From contig JASWJB010000285.1 in the NCBI GenBank assembly GCA_032433595.1, positions 1 to 58,479 on the forward strand: a DNA stretch of 58,479 nucleotides. Reading direction: 5' to 3'. This document shows positions 1 through 11,495 of this stretch, one piece after another. Source of the DNA: Conoideocrella luteorostrata (lineage: Eukaryota; Ascomycota; Sordariomycetes; Hypocreales; Clavicipitaceae). The translations under genes and the position numbers were made by a program. A model generated the notes under the pieces. That model was given only the letters and a program-made list of their open reading frames with translations, searched no databases and was not told the DNA's origin. Positions within the stretch are counted from its first letter, which is position 1, and each line of letters begins with the position of its first letter.

Positions 1-636
1 AAATAAAAATAAAATAAAATAAACGGTAGGTAAGTCGCAGCCATCAGATCAGATTCGCTGCGCCAATTGATGTTCAGACTTGTTTTTTGCTAAGGCGACC
101 AGTGAGCACAAAAGCCTTGCGTCTCTTCAGGCACCCTGTCTGCCAGTCACTTTAGGCAGCAAACTCTCGAGACAGACACCTGTCGCACAGCAGTTCACTG
201 AATTGTAACTTGTGCGATAATTTTGGTTATAATTGTTCAGCTCTAAGCGGGGAAAATTCACGATACATTCACGGTGCTGCCCGCCCGCATTGCACAACTG
301 AACAATACGTGCAGACCGAACGCCACACGCGCGGTGCGGCTGATCAGCTATTCAACTATTCGACAGACCAAGGGTAGAAGCCGTAAATGCCCCAGTGAAG
401 CTGATAGATGGAGATTGTATCGCTGTGAATAACGGTCTGCGAGACAGTCAATTGATTGGGCGCGCGCTCGTTCGTCGTGCATCGTATTAATACGACGAAT
501 GCGACACTGCGCGCCATTCAACCCCAATAACTACATAAGAAAGCATTTCACAGCACATTACGGAGTAGAGCATTCTCACCAGTCTCGCCGTCATCTCCTC
601 TTCACCCTACGAACTACCTTGATTTATAAAAGAAAA
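1..636. other. Intergenic edge of window, upstream of VOC gene
   Basis: I see no gene here. The first 24 bases are an A-rich (AAAAT)n-like simple repeat. The last part is presumably the promoter and 5' leader of the VOC-type gene. The open frame running into that gene from 499 is not supported as coding, because family similarity starts only at the ATG at 637. Confidence 0.5.
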
Positions 637-1107
637 ATGCCTGGCCCGCTCATCACCTGCCTCTGGTTCGATGGCAACGCCACCGAAGCAGCAAACTACT
701 ACATCAAGATTTTCCCCAACTCCAAGATCAACAGCGCGCAGAATTATCCCGAGAGTGGCAGCGACAAGCCCAAAAAAGAACTCACCGTCGAGTTTGAACT
801 CAACGGACACAAGTTTGTGGGGCTGAATGGCGGGCCGGAGTACAAATTCAACCCTGCCATCTCCTTCCAGGTCTTCTGTGATGACCAGACCGAAGTGGAC
901 TACTACTGGGAAAGGCTGGGCGAGGGTGGTGACGAAAAGGCACAGGTGTGTGGATGGGTGGCGGATAAGTTTGGTGTTTCGTGGCAGGTCGTGCCCAAGA
1001 ATCTCCCCAAGCTGCTTGGCGGGGAGGATAAAGAGAGGGCGGGCAGGGCGATGACTAAGATGAGGGGGATGAAGAAGCTCATCATCGAAGAGTTGGAGAA
1101 AGCGTGA
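637..1107 (+). CDS. VOC superfamily (PhnB-like / glyoxalase-fold) protein
   Basis: This intronless 156-residue protein has the layout of the PhnB / '3-demethylubiquinone-9 3-methyltransferase'-named branch of the VOC (glyoxalase-fold) superfamily. It opens with ITCLWFDGNATEAANYY, the usual first strand and helix of the fold. The central segment GHKFVGLNGGPEYKFNPAIS and the closing CGWVADKFGVSWQVVP are characteristic of the family and sit at their usual spacing. The start is the ATG after an A-rich leader (AGAAAAATG); upstream in-frame codons show no family similarity. Members are often annotated as methyltransferases by name transfer, but the fold is that of metal-dependent VOC enzymes and the substrate is unknown. 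It ends in a lysine/arginine-rich helix. It lies about 330 bp upstream of a thioredoxin gene on the same strand; no functional link is implied. Confidence 0.88.
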   Translation: MPGPLITCLWFDGNATEAANYYIKIFPNSKINSAQNYPESGSDKPKKELTVEFELNGHKFVGLNGGPEYKFNPAISFQVFCDDQTEVDYYWERLGEGGDEKAQVCGWVADKFGVSWQVVPKNLPKLLGGEDKERAGRAMTKMRGMKKLIIEELEKA

Positions 1108-1435
1108 GAAGTGACAATGCGCTCCTGCGATGCTCCTGCGATGCTGCATTGGCCAAGTCCGACACCTGTTCGTCATACAAGCAGTTGTGTTTGTCCTATT
1201 GCAGCACAGCGTCGCAGTACATATGTGGGCAGGATGGCGTAATTCCAGTACCGCTACGCATAATATGATGATGACATGAGGGGTGGGGCCATAGTCCAAT
1301 CCCGTATTCAATGATAATTTTACCCGCCGTTCGCTCACTAATAAACTATCCTCCGTACTCCTACGCGGCATTTACATACGCAATTCCATACTGTCCATCT
1401 CCATCATCCCACCGCCCCAAATATCTACTCTCACC

Positions 1436-1777
1436 ATGTCCAACGTCGTCACCCTCAAGGACAAGGCTGAATTCGACGAGCTCCTCAAGTCAGGCCGCCC
1501 CGTCGCGGTCCAAGCTCACGCAGAGTGGTGCGGACCCTGCAAGGCCATTTCACCCATTTTCGAGAAACACTCCAGCAACACCAGCTATTCAGACATAGTG
1601 TTTGCCCGCTTCGACACTGACGAGGTTGCTGATCTGTCTCAGGAGCTCGGCATCCGAAGCATTCCTGCGTTTTTCGCTTTCAAGGACGGCAACAAGGTGG
1701 ACGGTGTAACGGGAGCGAACCCACCTGCTTTGGAAGCCCTCCTGAAGGGATTGAAAGCTCCAAATGCGGAAGCCTAG
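1436..1777 (+). CDS. Thioredoxin
   Basis: This is a single-exon, single-domain thioredoxin of 113 residues, the normal size for a cytosolic thioredoxin. The active site WCGPC lies at residues 31-35, so the redox cysteines are C32 and C35. The cis-proline loop RSIPAFFAF and the closing glycine-rich strand (KVDGVTGANPPAL) are in place. The strand before the active site reads VAVQAHAEWCGPC, where most family members have a hydrophobic F/W-A pair; the His and Glu there are unusual but leave the catalytic motif intact. The start ATG has a good fungal context (CTCACCATGTC). No targeting peptide is visible, so a cytosolic or nuclear disulfide reductase fed by thioredoxin reductase is the natural reading. 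It could also serve as the electron donor for the PAPS reductase encoded at the far end of this window, which is family knowledge and not evidence from the locus. Confidence 0.95.
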   Translation: MSNVVTLKDKAEFDELLKSGRPVAVQAHAEWCGPCKAISPIFEKHSSNTSYSDIVFARFDTDEVADLSQELGIRSIPAFFAFKDGNKVDGVTGANPPALEALLKGLKAPNAEA

Positions 1778-2913
1778 TTAATGGTGTGTAGTGGGCGAAC
1801 GTGTTCGAAGCAAACGGATCAGGTTGGAAATATAAAATAAACACAGTGGCATATTTCGCGGGTTTGCTTCGAACGGATGGTGTCAAGTATGCGCCGTTGA
1901 CGCGGGAGAGCTGGGGCCGAGAACAAAGTGTGTCACGTCTAGGTCAAGCTGGAAATATGTACTGGCTATTCTGGAAGTCCTAAAGAGGATTTTGCCATGC
2001 CCTCCCATCCTTTCGTTGGTGCTGGATGACATTGTCTGCTATAGACCATCAGTGCTATGCTATTATATTAACTCGATAGCCATTCATTCAATCGCTCTGC
2101 AAAGTAACAGTGAAATGCGGCTTTGCACCAAAGAAAAAGAAATCCCCTCCCCACCCCGCCAAAAAAAAAAAAAAAAATCAGCCCCGCCTTCGAGCTGAGC
2201 GCGAAAAGCAGCGGCTATTCTCTCGAGAAAGTCGGATAAGGTCGGACAAGTTCTCCTAGCGTCTCTCATCCATAGAAACAGCAACAGCAACAGCATACCT
2301 AATAGTACATGCTCCCACAAGACCAGTAGACCCTCAAATACAGACCACGACAAACCCCTCTACACCTGACGGTTGACCACTCCGATGCGCCTCACTTTCG
2401 TCGGGATATAGTTACCGCTCAATACTCGTCGCCTTTGTTCTAAATCTGCGGCTATTTCCTTCAATGGTCCCCTAGGAGCCAGCTTTTCAGGGCTCCAAGG
2501 ACTCGTCTTTGCGTTGGTGGGTCTCGATACCATATATTCGTTCCGCGAAGGAGGCTGTCATACCAAATCAGAGCAGGAAATGCCATAGCGAAGTTCCGGA
2601 GTCTGTCCAAATTATGGTTTGTTTAGATCTCGCGTCAACGCGTCATATTGGCAAGGACCATGGGATCAGAACTTTAGTGGTCCCAACATCGACATCATCG
2701 AGTGTCTCCAAGACCCGCACTTCGATTTCCATATCCATGTATCTCACATAGAGTTCGAGTAGCTCTGGGATCCCGTGTCTTGTACATGGCTCATTGCCTC
2801 AGATTGCAAAAGCGAAGTGTGTCAAATGTAGTTCACCGCGGCTTTAACGTCTCTTTATTTGGTAGGATAGAGAACGTCAAGCTGAAGCCGAAACTAACGC
2901 CAATCAGTGATTC
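1778..2913. other. Intergenic stretch with poly-A tract; possible decayed exons on minus strand
   Basis: A run of 18 A lies at about 2160-2177. On the minus strand, short open stretches around 2600-2465 and 2790-2650 read like parts of a fungal transcription factor C-terminus. Examples are the residues AMAFPALIWYDSLL and IPELLELYVRYMDMEIEV. They are separated by stops and I could not join them to the regulator upstream with confident splice sites. They may be decayed or poorly resolved 3' exons of that gene. Confidence 0.3.
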
Positions 2914-4177
2914 TCAAACCTCAAGGAGAAAATCAGAGCAGTAAACAATTTTCGTGATCGGAGCAGACATCTGACAACAGCCATCACTTCTCAAATGCGG
3001 GTTGCAGATGAGCCGCTCCCAATTGTTCACTGATTGTCATTGGTATAGATTCACCCCGGTCAGGCTACTCACACCGATGGCCTGTTGCTCAAGTCTGCTG
3101 AAGAATGCCTCGACCAGGTCGACTATAGCGCGCGTTTCGGAACTCGTGGGAAAGGGTGAATTTGTTTGTTGCAATCCAAACTCCTGAAGGACCCCGCGGC
3201 CATGCTTCAAAAGCCGTATCGCCGCATTTACTTCTCCTCTAATCATCTGTTTGGCCAACGCGTTAGTTCAAATGTCCACGCAACTTTGCAAGATGCACGT
3301 GTTGTTTCTTGTTGAACGTACTCACCTCTATGGTGACAAATACCGCGCAAGATATAAGATGAGAAAGCTGATGTCTCGGTGTCTTTTGAATATCCAGAAC
3401 CGCATTTATCGCCATGTTATGGTGGTGTAGTGCGTAGATGCCTAAATTATGCCGCTCCAGTGCCAGCTGCCGATTCGAAGCGTCCACCGGTTTCATGAAT
3501 AGCTCGTGGTACGAGGACAATGAAATCATGGCATGCCAGATGCCGGGCTCAGCCTGGGCTATCTGCAGAATCTTCGTCGTCCATAGCTCATCTACAAAAA
3601 ACTTGGACACCTGTGCTAAAGTACGCTCTCGAAATATCTGGGCTGTTCGAACTTCATCTGCCGCGGAAGGCGCTGGATGTATTAACAGGGGCATCGTCGG
3701 ACTAGGACTGGTGGTTTGGCTCCCGAAGCCGTCACATTGGCGTCCAGTTGACAGGCCTGTACAAGGAGTTAGCCGCAATATCAAGCTGACAGTTTCCCCG
3801 TGTTTGAAGCTGCCACTGGGAGAGGGAGTCCAATGCGTTGGTTCTTACATCTCCGACAAAATGGGCGAGCCTCGTCACATTTGATTCTTCGAGCTGGAAA
3901 TATCCTAATGTTAGCTTGATATTTATCCCCGTATTTGAGTAGTACCTATTGTTTTGTTTTTGTGCTTTCATGAGAAATATCAAAAAAGGGAACAGGTACA
4001 AAACTAACTCCTTTTACCGCGTTTTTTGTTAGCCTCTCTATCTACCTGATGCCAAAGACACTTTGAAACCAAAGCCGTCTTCTAGGAATAATCAAAAACT
4101 CACTTGCATGTCTGACATCCAGTACGGACTTTGGGAGCCTTGGCCCTCTTCCTCTCGCCAGGCTTAACACGCGTCAT
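2914..4177 (-). CDS. Zn(II)2Cys6 fungal transcription factor, 3' end uncertain
   Basis: The minus strand encodes a fungal binuclear zinc-cluster regulator. Proposed exons are 4177-4104, 3904-3849, 3756-3326 and 3246-3073; a last short exon from about 2971 to the stop at 2914 is weak. Exon 1 begins MTRVKPGERKRAKAPK and ends in CQTCK. Exon 2 carries RRIKCDEARPFCRRC, and exon 3 supplies the sixth cysteine in STGRQCDGFGS. The rest is the usual helical middle region (ELWTTKILQIAQAEPGIWHAMISL and MIRGEVNAAIRLL). With the splice sites that keep the frame, the second and third cysteines are nine residues apart instead of the usual six. The better-looking acceptor at 3895-3894 would break the frame. 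The downstream half that family members normally have is missing or decayed. The gene is therefore either a short regulator or a pseudogene in the making; its target is unknown. Confidence 0.6.
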
Positions 4178-7100
4178 CGTGTCAGCTCAATTGATTATTC
4201 TCCTTCGCTCAAGCCGTGAACGAAGCCAAGCCGACGTTATCGACACCAATCCATACGACGAAGGCCAGTCTTGGAGTTGCTGCTGGTCAAATGCATTATT
4301 GAGATGATCTCTCGATCAAGAAACATGCAGACAGGCCAACGGACAGGGCTGATATATGAACCGATGGGATGCCTATACGACGGAGCGAATCAAGCCAAAC
4401 CCCGTTGCTCCACAGATCCTCCACCAGTGCTTCTCTCGCACTTCTTTGACCTGACGAAACAGCTACTGTTTACATACTTCCGGATCTCGCGACCCACCAC
4501 GGCCCAGCCCCCGAGTCCGTCGGCCGACATTGTGGAGTTGCACGCCATGCATACTAATACTCTGAAGCCATGCATGGTTCGTCCTTTCCGCCATACAATG
4601 CGCATAGCGCTGCCTTGTCTAACCAGTTAGCTGGAACCTAGGACGGGAGCGGCAGTTCGGAGGATCTTCCCTTGGGCACCCCTGGCGTCCTACGTTTGTC
4701 GGGGCTCCCCTCCACCAACTAAGATTCAAGCCACACGCCAACGATAAGCAATGTAACATGAGATCTGTGAACGAGCTGCCTTGACGCATCCATCATTTCA
4801 GCTCAACAAGTCACGCTCCTAGGGAGTGAGCTGGGCTAGTACTAGGCGGACGCTTAGCCTAGCGAGTGTTCTCTTCGGAGGCAATCCGGTGGGTGACATT
4901 CACAGAAGACGAAGAAATGGTGAGAAGAAGGCATTCGACGCATACCACGCTTCTACCTTGGCGCTGGTCTTGTTGATGCTAGTCAACCTGCTAAAATTTC
5001 CATTGTCGAACCGTCATTCGTCACAACCCGAACGTGCATGATTCCGGGCACGTTCCGATTCCCCGGGCTCATCGATGCATTTTAGCATATTTTGTCATCG
5101 GGCATGTTCTTGGCAGAATTATACAGGCCTGTTGTGTAAATTATACGGAGTACTTGGGCTTTTCTATATCGAGAGGCAGACAGCTGCAGTAATGTTGTCT
5201 CATCTTCTCACGGGTTAGGTCGAGCTCATACTTAGTACACAAAAAAAACCCGTAGAAAGAGGGTTCTATAAGTCCACATGAAGATTCTGAGCTGTATTCC
5301 TTTCGTCGCTTTATGAAGAGCACTAAAACACCACTGCAATTTTGTTCGCCGTTTGGCCATTTGGCCAGTTGCACTACTTTTGATCACGTCATCAACGATG
5401 CCACTCATGAAGGATAGCTTGAAAATGCCCACTGTTGGTGATGTGGCATGTTGTTAGCTGCATCTGTCCTGGCACATCGCGGCACTGATGATGATGATGC
5501 ATGATGCACGTACCGATCTCTAACCATGACAACTTGGCCGACTTGTAAGCGGCCTGCGCATGCTGCAACAGCAACCCAAAGACATCAACCTCCAGCCAAG
5601 ACAATCAGGCGAGATCCAGACACCTGAAAAAAATCTGCAGATGGTGCTGCCGAACGGTGGCTTGGCGGGGGGCGGGCTCTGACACCTCCACGACACGCGA
5701 TATGTAGCGGCACATGCTACGCCGGAATGGGAAGGCGGTTGGCCGTCACCGAACCATCACGGCTTTGACCCTTTTCTGAGCACCCTCCTACACAAGCAAA
5801 TTGCTGACCGGTTGGTGCGGACTCGCTGCCGTTGATACTAATCATTCCATCTCGGAACGCTTTGTGGCCATGTTGCTGGACTGGGGTCAACGGCAGGCTA
5901 ACTTCATCATCGCCATCATCGCCATCATCGCAAAGCCACAATAAACCTCGGCCGTGCCGGACACCGCAGACGCCACGATATCCGATAAGCAAGGTAAAAC
6001 AGTGAGCGAGTCGTTAATATATGGGGTTCGATAACGACATTATCGTCACAAGACGAAAGGCAATAACCGACGGGTGACGGTGCAGTGAGGGACGAAGCAT
6101 GATCGAAACGTTCCAGCTATGTAGCAGCCAACGTGAAAATTGGGGCCAGAGAAAGTTTACCGTCGAGAAATTGCCTGATTTCTCGCGACAATTTTCGGGC
6201 ATGAATCCGTTTTGCTCGTAGGAGTCTGTCCGAGACGTCAATGCAAGCCACGCCATCTTCTCAGCCAGTCGCTGGCGTGACTTCCCGGAAAGAAAAGTTT
6301 AATTAATTCTTCAGGCATTACCGAGTTTTCACGAAGGGCTGCCATTTCAGTTGCCGATAAACTCAACTGAAGCTCGGACGATCCGTTCTTCCGCCTCTCG
6401 GCGAGGCAGTCAAGTGTTCGTCATAATACACTTGAACTTGCAAATTGTAAAGGTCTGCCGCGTGCGCTACCCATAGTATTCGACGTGAAAGTCAGCCCAG
6501 AGTACTCCGTGCTGGGGGGAGTTAAACCGCACAAGGCAACTGTGCTTTAGAGCCTTCCCTCCTTCGCCAGTAAATACCGGCAATACTCCATATTTGTGTC
6601 GGTGATTCATAGTTCGTCCTCATGTCTCTGCCAAGTGGCGCTTGTGTCCATTGATGGTCCCAAAACCGACAACTCAGATCGTCTTCGTTTACCTTAGCGT
6701 TCCACCCCAGACACCAAGAAACTTGTCCGTCAGCACCGAAGCTAGATATAGTTGGAGCTCGGACTAAATGATTACAATTTCTTTCATGGATGGTATGGAT
6801 GGTATGGATTTTGAAATGAACCTCTGTCCAACGGCCTCGTGTACGACATCCTCAGGCCGAAAGACAAGGTATCTTCCTGCTCACTTCCTGAGATGGTGGC
6901 GTCGTCGAAAACAGCGGCAGGTGGAGAGACGGAAGGCGTCGTTCATGTGGGCTTTTCAACGATGCTCCATTCAAGGGCCAACTGTGCCAGCTATACAACG
7001 CCAGCACATGTTTTTCCAGTTGCAAAAAGTGAAACTAGGTGATATTATTCCATTGAAAGAAATGCCTTCACGATTTTCTTTTGAATAAATCACAGGACGC

Positions 7101-7352
7101 TTGAAGATGGGGTTGGTTGTTCTACATGTCGCTCCGTCCTGTCGCATATTATTCTACGAAGATCACGTGATCGTACCCGCCAAGGCGAACCAACCTGGTT
7201 AGCCCGCAGTCTGACCAGCTGCTCGCAGCTGTGCCGCAAGCCAATCACAAAGTCTCCACCATGGAATGTAGCTTCAGCCTTTCATCACGAAACGTCGTCA
7301 CAAGCTTCAGGTTTTCCCACCGGCAATTTTAAGTCATAGAGCTCTCTAGATC
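4178..7352. other. 3.2 kb gene-poor intergenic region
   Basis: I find no supportable gene here on either strand. Small open frames have no recognisable domain and no splice pattern. There is a TACGGAGTA word at 5144-5152 and a 9-base tandem repeat (CATCATCGC, three units) at about 5905-5931. There is also a GGATGGTAT-type repeat near 6785-6810. The right-hand 200 bp are the promoter of the RNPS1-like gene. Confidence 0.5.
7161..7172. promoter_or_regulatory. CACGTG palindrome (GATCACGTGATC) upstream of RNPS1-like gene
   Basis: A perfect 12 bp palindrome GATCACGTGATC contains the E-box core CACGTG, the class of site bound by bHLH proteins such as Cbf1-type factors. It lies about 180 bp before the start codon at 7353. 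A forward CCAAT box at 7241-7245 lies between it and the gene. Binding is inferred from the core motif only. Confidence 0.45.
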
Positions 7353-8413
7353 ATGGCTTCTCGCTCTCGTTCCCCGTCGCGGGGTCGATCTCGATCTTTG
7401 ACGCGCTCCATGTCCTCCCGTTCAGATGTTTCTCGCTCTCCCACGCGACAGCGACGGTACGACTCTAACAGCCCGTCCCAGTCATTAACACCACCTCCAC
7501 GTCGCAATGGACGATACCGGAGTGACAGTCGCAGCCGTAGCCGGGGTCGCGGGAGGGACAGCAGAGATGTGAGCGAGTCTCCGTTAGCAAGAAGCACCAA
7601 GGTCAGCTTTCGTAACGTTTTTTTGCAAGTGGTGGAAAGTAACAAGGCTAATTCTTCTCGCAGATTGTCGTCGAACGGCTCTCCAAAAATACCAACGAAG
7701 ATCATCTCTACGAGATATTTGGCGAGTTTGGCACGATTAAGGATCTTGATCTACCTATAAATAGATCATGTACGTGTTTTATCCCCTTACATCTCGGTTA
7801 CCGTTCTACCGAGCTAACATGATCATATGCAGCCGGAACAAATAGAGGAACTGCCTACATTCTCTTCGATCGTGAAGCCGACGCCGAGGCGGCCATTTCC
7901 CACATGCACGAAGCTCAAGTCGATGGCGCCACTATAAACGTCTCAATTGTCCTGCCACGGCGAAAGTTATCGCCACCACCCCCCACGGCCCGTCGCGGCG
8001 CGAACATTGACCCGCGGATCCCACTATCTGGTCCTCGAGGTGGCGGTCCTCCTGGCCGTGGTGGCGGATTCAACTCTGGTCGCGGTCGCCGTCGTCCATC
8101 ACCATCAAGCCGATACGGCCCTCGGTCGGACGTGTACAGACCTTCATCTAGGTCTCTCTCAAGATCACCAGGCGGCGCGCCTCCTTCGCGTGGTGGAGGC
8201 AGCCGATACCGCAGCCGATCTAATGCCTCGTACTCGTCTCGATCACGGTCCAGATCACCCGCGCCACGAAGACGAGGCGGCGGAGGAAGTGGTGCCGGTG
8301 GCAGCAAGTACGATGACGGGGACGACCGATGGCGCAGTCGCAGTCGCAGCTATGATAGCTACGGTCGACGTAGCCGCAGTCGCAGCCGCAGCCCTATACG
8401 GGGCCATCGTTAA
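7353..8413 (+). CDS. rnps1: SR-rich RNA-binding protein, RNPS1-like
   Basis: Three exons (7353-7601, 7664-7769, 7833-8413) give 311 residues. Residues 1-83 are an arginine/serine-rich tail (SRSRSPSRGRSRS and similar). Residues 84 to about 160 form one RRM: the RNP2 strand is IVVERL and the RNP1 strand is RGTAYILF, followed by HMHEAQVDGATINVSIVLPRR. The rest is glycine/arginine/serine-rich with many RS dipeptides (RRSRSRSRSPIRGHR at the end). A single RRM flanked by RS regions, with QVDG in the fourth strand region, is the layout of RNPS1. That protein bridges the exon junction complex and the ASAP/PSAP splicing-regulatory complexes in the nucleus. Both introns have canonical GT-AG ends, and the second shows a GCTAAC branch site. 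Another single-RRM SR protein remains possible because low-complexity tails carry little information. Confidence 0.87.
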
Positions 8414-10071
8414 TAAGAAATAGCTAAACTTGTACCTGTAACAACACGAAAGATATAGGCGAATTGAACTGGCGTTTAGGATCGATCAAAATTCAACAGG
8501 CATGCGGCGCTCTATGTAGAGATTCATGGAGTCTACTTTTGCGGCTATCCCGAGTTGCGGGAATGAAATTTGAAAGGCAAAACAGGATGGGCTTCCGTCG
8601 AGGAGAATTACCTCCAATATCACGATATCAGTAGGCCGACAAGGCATGCTCAGTTGCGATGTTTAGACATTTATGCCTACAAGACGCCAAAACTGTCCTG
8701 GTATCTTTGAGGTATCTACTTAAGTACTAGGGTTAGTTCGTCAGAAACCTATTCAGCGCGAACACTACTGAAATGTACATCAAGCACTATGCATACCAAG
8801 GTGTTTGCACTCTAGATCAGTTACGCCCTACAACTGCTTGAAGGCTTTCCATACCCTATACCTGTGAGGCCCGTGTTGTATTGCAGAAATCCCATGACGG
8901 ACTCAACCGAAAAACCAATCTGACGACAAACCCAAGTTGTCTCGCTTCTAACGTACAGACACTAAGCCACGACTATCTCCTCGCCAGAACAAATTACGAC
9001 GGCATCTGTCTGTCTTTCTCTATCCATGCCCTCCGACAAGCGTGGAAGTCAACACATTTCTAGCATCTACGCCTGTGGCGGACATTAGCGTCATTTGAGC
9101 TCGGAGCCAACAGAAACACAAAGAAACACAAAGAAACACAAAGAAACACAAAAAATGCTCCTCATTCAGGTTCTGCTTACATTCGTACAGATCCCATTCC
9201 TCGCTATATGTTGTCCTTGTGCGAGGCTTCACGGTACGGCTCAACACAACACAGCATTCTCATGGCATTATCTACGGCGGTACCACTGTTCCTCTATCCC
9301 GGACGCAGTATGTGCACAAATACTTGTCCACTTTATAGATTGGCGTGCGGTTTACTTATTCGCCGCGATATAGCAGCAGAGTGGTAAATGGAGGCTCGTG
9401 GAGGAGTGGAGTAAGACATACGTCGCTTCAATAGAAGCCATTGCGGTTGATGAAGGACTTGAGTTGTTTATGCAAGTTACGCAGTCTCTGGCTTGCTGTT
9501 GAGGGGCGAGAACCACGTAGCTGGAATATAGTCAAATGCTAATAACATGTCATATTAATAAAATATTCTTAATATGAACCTTTATATGAACCTTTATATG
9601 TGACTCGCTCATGTGACCGACAATAGCTGCTTATTTTTTTTGAAAGTTTGAAAGAAAAAGCTGGCGTGGAATCGAAGAAGACTTGCGCCAGGATTAACCC
9701 CAGGGTCCAGGGTAGTAATATCACAGCACATTCTCAGAACCTCAAACTTTGCATCGTAAGAATCTTTTGGATTTGAAATAGAAATCTGCTATAGCCATGC
9801 TCGCGCTCATTAATAAAGATACGTTATACAAGCGACGAGTCCGTCTCACACATGCGGTTGCCCCTCATCAAACTGTACTTGCGGGATGCAAGTCTGTATA
9901 CCTCGTGATTGGGGAATTATGTCTATGCTAAGCTAACCATGTCATTAAAAGGCCTAATAATATCCTGCTCCATATCAAGTCCATTAATCCAGGCCAGCCC
10001 CATGAAAATAAAATATGTCCACGCTAAGACGCTGATCTATCCAACAGCGCACTTTCTAATTAATGCCATCA
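8414..10071. other. Intergenic region with 10-bp tandem repeat
   Basis: No gene is supported in this 1.66 kb stretch between two converging transcription units. It holds the 10-mer repeat listed separately and two adjacent TATGAACCTT units near 9573-9600. An AT-rich zone follows at 9540-10000. Confidence 0.5.
9112..9154. repeat. 10-bp tandem repeat (AGAAACACAA)n
   Basis: About four direct copies of AGAAACACAA stand head to tail and pass into an A-run. This is a simple minisatellite tract with no coding or regulatory role visible. It would be a useful polymorphic marker because copy number in such tracts changes easily. Confidence 0.9.
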
Positions 10072-11495
10072 TTACAACAAAGCCATGCCGGCGCCCAGTC
10101 CAAGCATTCCCATTGCCGCACCGGCCACATGTGCCGTACACCTAGGTCCCATGCCCTTCGAAGTGCTGTGAAACAAGGAGCTTGTAGTCGTCGTGGCAGT
10201 CCCCGTTGCGCCTGCTAAATCACCACTCGTTGTCGTCACAGGACAGTTCGTCGTGCACGGCAGGGCGGTGGTGAATGCCCCTGAGGCAGTAGACACTGCA
10301 AACACGGGAGGCTGTGTTCCAATGTTGGGCTGAGGAACAATATGCTCTACATCCGGGTTAAGAACATTGCCAATGACGTGCATCACGCCATTGGCAAGCA
10401 AGATATCCGGCTGGACGATCTGTGCGGTGTTGGCGTACTTGTTGTTTCCGTCTTGACGGATGGTCAGTTGCGCGGGGGAGCCAGACGCATCCTTGGCTAC
10501 CGTGCTGAAGTTGGTTCCGTTGATGAGGGATTTGGAATTAAGAACCTGATCAGGGATGATGTGGTAGTTCATGATTCTCGCCAATTGAGTAGCATTCAGA
10601 CCCTGCAACGTACCGCCGACGACTTTGAAAGCCGCATCGGATGGAGCAAAAATGGTTACATTCTTACGGTACGCAATATCCGGCAGTAGCTTAGCGGCGT
10701 ATAGGCTGCCCAAGAAGGATTTAGCCTGGAATGCCTCGGCGGTCTTGTCGACTTGCGTGGGCGGGACGAGCAAGTTGTCCACAATTTGGATGAGACCGCC
10801 GGTGAAGGGAATATCGGACTTGACGACAGTACAGCGCGTTCCTTGGCCGCTGCTAAAGATGACATTCTCGCCCTGCTTATTGATCAGGACGCCCTGGCCG
10901 GTGGTGACATTGGTGTAGGCTGAGCTGGTGAGGAGCGTGGTCTCAAAATAGGTTGGACCGTCGGTAAGGCTGGCCAGCGCGACAGTGCCTTGGAGAATGT
11001 GGTACTGGAGAAGTGGGATGGTTTTATCCTTGTTTTCGGGGTCCCAGAGACCGTTTAGGGCTGTATAGGGGATATTGTTAATGGCATCATTGGACGGGGC
11101 CGCGATCTGATCGTATTAGCACTTGTGAGTTTCATGGCTTCATGGCTTAATCGCCCATTTTGGGGCTTCATGGGCGTTGAAGACTTGGACTCTTACCGTT
11201 ACGCCACTGTAATTAGGCAATTGCAACAATATGTCCGGATATTTCTACATTGAACAGTCGTTGTCAGTCGCCATTCATACCAACATGTCTCGAATTGGTC
11301 AAATGGGTGAGCCCGAAACTCTCTGGGGGATTGAGGTAGCATTTGGCAATAAAACAAAAGACGCCATACCTTGATCAAATCATAGAACTTGCTCAAATCC
11401 TTATTTCCAGCCAACACAGATCCCAAGTCCTTCCTATCATCAGCCAATACACTCGCCGCAACGGCCACAAGGCCCAGCGCAGCCTTGAACAACAT
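10072..11495 (-). CDS. Secreted two-domain fasciclin (FAS1) protein, probably GPI-anchored
   Basis: Three exons (11495-11370, 11244-11197, 11106-10072) give 402 residues. The N-terminus MLFKAALGLVAVAASVLA is a clear signal peptide. Two FAS1 domains follow. The first includes YPDILLQLPNYSGVTIAAPSNDAI and LQYHILQGTV. The second includes NVTIFAPSDAAF, ARIMNYHIIPDQVL and the closing strand GVMHVIGNVLNP. These are the H1 and H2 hallmark blocks of FAS1. The C-terminus is Ser/Thr-rich and ends in a hydrophobic run (GAAMGMLGLGAGMALL), as expected for GPI attachment after a spacer. Fungal FAS1 proteins sit in the cell wall or at the plasma membrane and are linked to adhesion and surface properties; the ligand is unknown. 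All phases agree across the two introns. The start is the first ATG giving the signal peptide. Confidence 0.93.
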
